Below are positions 63,861-64,000 of a stretch of 64,000 nucleotides of DNA, piece after piece; within the stretch, counting starts at the first letter, position 1; every line of letters begins with the position of its first letter. The notes below the pieces were generated by a model, which saw only the letters and a list, made by a program, of their open reading frames with translations, made no database searches and was not told where the DNA came from. The stretch is from Desulfallas sp. Bu1-1 (GTDB taxonomy: Bacteria > Bacillota > Desulfotomaculia > Desulfotomaculales > Desulfallaceae): contig NZ_JADNRQ010000007.1 in the NCBI RefSeq assembly GCF_015594625.1, forward strand, positions 87,520 to 151,519. The letters are read 5' to 3'. The position numbers and the translations under genes are program-made.

Positions 63861-63916
63861 CTGCTAACAAGCAAACAAATATTGACAAAACATAACAAAA
63901 TAACTACCATAAATTC

Positions 63917-64000
63917 ATGGAACTTTTAACCATCAGTAAAGCGGCAAAAAAGTTGGGCGTCCACCCCAATAGCCTGCGCAACTGGGAAAAGCGCGGCTTA
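63917..64000 (+). CDS. Start of an IS607-family serine-recombinase transposase (TnpA), cut by window end
   Basis: Only the first 28 codons are visible. They read 'MELLTISKAAKKLGVHPNSL' then 'RNWEKRGL', a MerR-like helix-turn-helix at the N-terminus, like that of IS607-type TnpA (resolvase domain beyond the window edge). A MerR regulator or an excisionase-like protein would also fit. The call rests on the DNA-binding motif alone. Confidence 0.5.
   Translation, partial: MELLTISKAAKKLGVHPNSLRNWEKRGL

Overview
The window looks like chromosome from an anaerobic, endospore-forming, Gram-positive bacterium of the Desulfotomaculum/Pelotomaculum type (Peptococcaceae sensu lato). The evidence is spore genes (CotJA/CotJB, a GerW-like protein, a GerMN lipoprotein), soluble heterodisulfide-reductase subunits HdrCBA, a selenocysteine formate dehydrogenase with NADH-dehydrogenase-like partners, several acyl-CoA synthetases, frequent TTG/GTG starts behind strong GGAGG sites, and LytTR/OmpR two-component systems. 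The genus is an inference; no rRNA or sulfate-reduction marker is present.

Layout. 0-8 kb: end of a cotJ operon, a broken Nudix gene, a crotonase-like protein, HtrA, an OmpR/HAMP-kinase pair, and a CadC-CadA heavy-metal efflux operon with a clear operator. 8-19.6 kb: small proteins, an amino-acid permease, cell-wall enzymes (L,D-transpeptidase, SH3b amidase), GerMN lipoprotein, a Gfo/Idh oxidoreductase, a metallo-beta-lactamase-fold hydrolase and the rph-rdgB-yfcE group. 19.7-20.4 kb: three tRNA genes (Gly, Arg, Leu) followed by a decayed integrase-like remnant. 20.8-25.8 kb: hdrC, hdrB, hdrA, with a 247-bp element bounded by inverted repeats between hdrC and hdrB. 25.8-34.3 kb: macro-domain protein, threonine synthase, adenine deaminase, GerW-like protein and a run of small uncharacterised proteins. 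34.3-43.6 kb: acetoacetyl-CoA synthetase, sirtuin, TsaD, an unusual radical SAM-PDZ protein, PaaK with an ACT protein, 5-formyl-THF cyclo-ligase. 43.7-49.8 kb: NuoE-like, NuoF-like, HylA-like and selenocysteine FdhA, probably an NAD(/ferredoxin)-linked formate dehydrogenase. 50-58.5 kb: FadD-type ligase behind a FadR-like operator, a Na/Pi transporter behind a Pho-box array, acetyl-CoA synthetase, and a LytS/LytTR pair. 58.6-62.9 kb: acpS, the NAD(P)HX repair gene, alr and a NapH-like ferredoxin. The window ends in a promoter/attenuator-like leader and the first codons of an IS607-type transposase gene.

The energy genes suggest flavin/ferredoxin-based electron transfer: formate is linked to NAD(H) and ferredoxin by Fdh/Hyl, and HdrABC may couple a low-potential and a high-potential reaction. 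Four acyl/acetate-activating synthetases point to growth on, or recycling of, short-chain and fatty acids. The strongest signals beyond ordinary annotation are: the UGA/SECIS in fdhA, the tandem truncated paralogue beside it, the element splitting hdrC from hdrB with a partial second copy before paaK, three well-formed operators (CadC, FadR-like, Pho-box), the reordered radical SAM-PDZ-DUF512-like protein, and the leader near 63.7 kb.
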